Of a stretch of 60,892 bases of DNA, positions 59,503-60,892 are shown piece after piece; the stretch's first letter is position 1, and every line of letters begins with the position of its first letter. The translations under genes were made by a program, and so were the position numbers. The DNA lies in the IMG/VR virus record IMGVR_UViG_3300005529_000040, positions 1-60,892 of that record. The stretch is one strand, 5' to 3'. The notes beneath the pieces are model-generated. The model did not search any database and was not told the origin of the DNA. It worked only from the letters and a program-made list of their open reading frames with translations. This DNA is from a virus.

Positions 59503-59629
59503 GCTGACGATCCGCGCCGTTCGCAATCCGCTCACGTACATCGTGAGGCATGATAATGCATCCCTCTGAGCTTGTCTCGGGGTGCGTTGCTGATGCTCCA
59601 TGAATGCGGAAGTCTGCTCGGCCGGGCCG
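59486..59629 (-). pseudogene. Truncated second copy of the DUF2778 lysis-type gene
   Basis: On the minus strand an open frame reads ADFRIHGASATHPETSSEGC then IIMPHDVRERIANG and stops at TAA (59486-59488). This matches the C-terminal 40 residues of the protein at 23778 (DFRIHGASASDPEHSSEGC...IMPHDIRES) with many synonymous differences. Upstream of GRADF the similarity ends abruptly. No start codon or ribosome-binding site, so it is a fragment, not a gene. It lies on the strand opposite its neighbours. Confidence 0.8.
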
Positions 59630-59747
59630 CAGGACCGCCCTGCGCGCTCTCACTCTGTGCAGCGTGACATACCCACACTCACGCGTGCGCCTCGGAACGA
59701 ACCCGGCGCTGACCAGGCGTTCAAGATCGACCAGGACGAAGGGACGA

Positions 59748-60038
59748 ATGTCGACGCTGGCATCGGACTTCGATCACGCGACGCTCGACTACCTGCCGTT
59801 CACGTCGCTCGGTGACACAATAAAAAGCGACCAATTTGGCTCGGATGCATCTATACCCATGCAACCCAGCAACTCTGTTCTGATCGGATATCTCTGCTGT
59901 GCAGCGTCAGGCTCGAGTGGTCATCGACCACCAGTGTCCGAACCCACACACGTTTCCGACGGTGACACGATGATGATTGCATATTTGGCAACGTTCGTGC
60001 TGACAACGTTGATGTTCGTCCGCAGGAGGAAATTTTGA
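59748..60038 (+). CDS. Hypothetical protein with C-terminal membrane helix
   Basis: A 96-aa protein from an ATG after GAAGGGACG. Soluble N-terminal part, then MMIAYLATFVLTTLMFV followed by RRRKF, a tail-anchored layout. No family recognised. The 245 bases before it hold the lysis-gene remnant. Confidence 0.45.
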   Translation: MSTLASDFDHATLDYLPFTSLGDTIKSDQFGSDASIPMQPSNSVLIGYLCCAASGSSGHRPPVSEPTHVSDGDTMMIAYLATFVLTTLMFVRRRKF

Positions 60039-60139
60039 GCCAAGCGAAAGAACGCCGCGACTTACGTGCCTTGGAAATACGAAGGCCGCTGGCAACTCAA
60101 GTGCGTGGTGTTACCGCAATACTATCCGAGGCGGGTTAG
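60035..60139 (+). CDS. Small ORF with TTG start (34 aa)
   Basis: CAGGAGGAAATT precedes a TTG overlapping the previous stop (TTGA). Short basic peptide, starts (M)SQAKERRDLRALEIRR. Plausible because of the strong site; otherwise unsupported. Confidence 0.35.
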   Translation: MSQAKERRDLRALEIRRPLATQVRGVTAILSEAG

Positions 60140-60153
60140 CGGGGAGGTTCAAC

Positions 60154-60450
60154 GTGGAGAGTGAGACAGCGGTACAAAAGGTGCGCGAGTTACGCCAGAA
60201 ACTCAACAGACGCCTCGTGGAGGAATTCGGCCTATCTGAAGCCATCGAGCAGAACGGATCGGCGCAATACACGATGGAAGAAGCGAACGAATATTTTGAG
60301 AACCAACAGGCGATTAGCAATCTTCGGAGTTCGTATCGAGATGCCACGCCGAAACAACTTGAACCGCAGCCGTTTGATGTGTGCCCAAAATGCGGAGGGT
60401 ATCGCTACATTCATCCCTGCGGACAAATTGGCGGATTGTGCGTGAGGTGA
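60154..60450 (+). CDS. Hypothetical protein with C-terminal zinc ribbon
   Basis: A 98-aa protein from a GTG after GGGGAGG. Charged helical start; C-terminal CPKCGGYRYIHPCGQIGGLC gives four Cys. No family recognised. Confidence 0.55.
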   Translation: MESETAVQKVRELRQKLNRRLVEEFGLSEAIEQNGSAQYTMEEANEYFENQQAISNLRSSYRDATPKQLEPQPFDVCPKCGGYRYIHPCGQIGGLCVR

Positions 60451-60453
60451 CTG

Positions 60454-60651
60454 ATGTCGAAGAGTGAGCCGAGCGAAGCGGAAATTCGAGAAGCATTCAC
60501 AGAGTGGGTATCTATCGGGGGCAGGAAAGACTGGTACCCACTGTTGCAATTGGCAGGAGGGGATTATTACTCGCCGCACACAGATCATGCATGGAAATGC
60601 TTTCGCGAAGGATACTTGGCGCGGTCGCAGAGATCGCAGAGGAGACGATGA
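60454..60651 (+). CDS. Small hypothetical protein
   Basis: A 65-aa helical protein (SEAEIREAFTEWVSIGGRK) with aromatic-rich middle; a basic end. Coupled by ATGA to the last gene. No family recognised. Confidence 0.5.
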   Translation: MSKSEPSEAEIREAFTEWVSIGGRKDWYPLLQLAGGDYYSPHTDHAWKCFREGYLARSQRSQRRR

Positions 60652-60892
60652 TAAGCCAAGAAGAAAATGACCAAGCCATGCGATTTGTCGGGTACATTCT
60701 CGAATCACAAAGTCCTGAGCCGGGTGATCTCGATGGCGGGGAAATTCAAGAGTTGCTCACAAAATGCGGCTTCTTAAAAGAGACCGCAGTCACAGAACCA
60801 TGCGACCCAGAGAATTGCACGTGCGCGGAATTCGGGATGCCAACAACTTGCTATCGGTGGACAGATTTGGCGCGAAAAGCCAGAGATGTCGC
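60648..60892 (+). CDS. Hypothetical protein, open at the window end
   Basis: At least 81 residues, starting MISQEENDQAMRFVGYILES. CDPENCTCAEFGMPTTC is a Cys cluster seen at the end of many small phage proteins. No stop before the window ends. If the molecule is circular it continues in frame over base 1 and stops at 38-40, giving 94 aa. Confidence 0.55.
   Translation, partial: MISQEENDQAMRFVGYILESQSPEPGDLDGGEIQELLTKCGFLKETAVTEPCDPENCTCAEFGMPTTCYRWTDLARKARDV

Larger units (their letters stand above)
981..59903. repeat. Dispersed octamer CTGTGCAG / CTGCACAG, 65 copies
   Basis: I read through both orientations by eye. CTGCACAG starts at 981, 2137, 4989, 7788, 8671, 14478, 15805, 18126, 18557, 21214, 23455, 24681, 27139, 29337, 30444, 30876, 31489, 32256, 35214, 35706, 35988, 37784, 41299, 43442, 44364, 45018, 48090, 49063, 49297, 51813, 52811, 54249, 54865, 58081 and 59141. 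CTGTGCAG starts at 2278, 2901, 8806, 12046, 12320, 13309, 15921, 21481, 23320, 23659, 26473, 28630, 30675, 31920, 32869, 34787, 35490, 37651, 39126, 40455, 45310, 46435, 47461, 48742, 49099, 51025, 53549, 56167, 59655 and 59896. Chance expectation is about 1.9 for both together. The preceding base is T in about 40 of 65, and the next base is usually C or A. About 15 further one-mismatch copies (mostly TTGTGCAG) exist. Nearly all lie inside genes, in different reading frames. The function is unknown. Confidence 0.9.

Noticed and set aside
1-60892. CRISPR array, insertion sequence, rRNA, or complete tRNA
   Set aside because: No regularly spaced direct repeats, no transposase-like frame, no rRNA-like stretch. 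The only tRNA-like sequence is the half at 81-120.
1-60892. A second attachment site, which would mark an integrated prophage with both ends
   Set aside because: The tRNA-like core at 81-120 was not found again, and both window ends are phage-like.
1-60892. T7-type single-subunit RNA polymerase
   Set aside because: Virion genes are T7-like, but no frame shows RNA polymerase motifs; promoters look sigma70-dependent.

Overview
The window looks like a complete or nearly complete temperate phage with a short-tailed, T7-type virion. It carries a tyrosine integrase, a two-gene tail tube (adaptor plus nozzle), portal, scaffold, capsid, terminase and three large ejection-type proteins. It has no phage RNA polymerase and no tail tape measure or sheath. 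Promoters have sigma70-like TTGACA/TATAAT boxes and base composition is moderate by eye. A lipoprotein with a lipobox, an Rz-like inner-membrane protein and a peptidoglycan-type lysis gene point to a Gram-negative host. The host cannot be named from the sequence.

Layout. Positions 1-2250: a tRNA-like half site (candidate attP), then a leftward, translationally coupled operon with the HTH/excisionase-like gene first, two small genes, the integrase, and one more small gene. Positions 2379-5332: rightward small genes (zinc ribbons, a DUF1360-like membrane protein, a lipoprotein). Positions 5333-6782: an AT-rich stretch with TGGACTA/TTGGTCCA repeats and a leftward RepA-like helicase, a candidate replication origin. 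Positions 6783-22854: the rightward replication and nucleotide-metabolism region, with a PD-(D/E)XK nuclease, HD hydrolase, Sak4-like ATPase, UvrD-like helicase, HAD phosphatase, uracil-DNA glycosylase-like protein, MazG-like protein, family A DNA polymerase, Prim-Pol primase, JAMM protease, metallophosphoesterase, histidine phosphatase, deoxyribosyltransferase-like protein, dATP/dGTP diphosphohydrolase and four HNH endonucleases. Positions 54738-22851: a leftward late operon of about 32 kb running from small genes and terminase through portal, capsid, tail, ejection proteins and fibres to the lysis genes. It starts from a near-consensus promoter at 54824-54852. Positions 54873-55497: an intergenic control region with two palindromic operators. 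Positions 55498-60892: a rightward array of small, mostly unknown genes, many with zinc ribbons.

The last reading frame is open at the right end. It would continue in frame into base 1 and stop at base 38-40 if the molecule is circular. That would place attP and integrase directly after the right-end genes, as in an unintegrated phage genome. Only one copy of the tRNA-like half site was found, which agrees with this.

The most striking feature is a non-palindromic octamer, CTGTGCAG (reverse complement CTGCACAG). I count 65 copies by eye against about 2 expected by chance. They are spread over every module, in both orientations, and mostly inside genes. I know of no named element matching it. 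It behaves like a genome-wide signal (uptake, recombination, packaging or modification type) rather than a gene-specific regulatory site.
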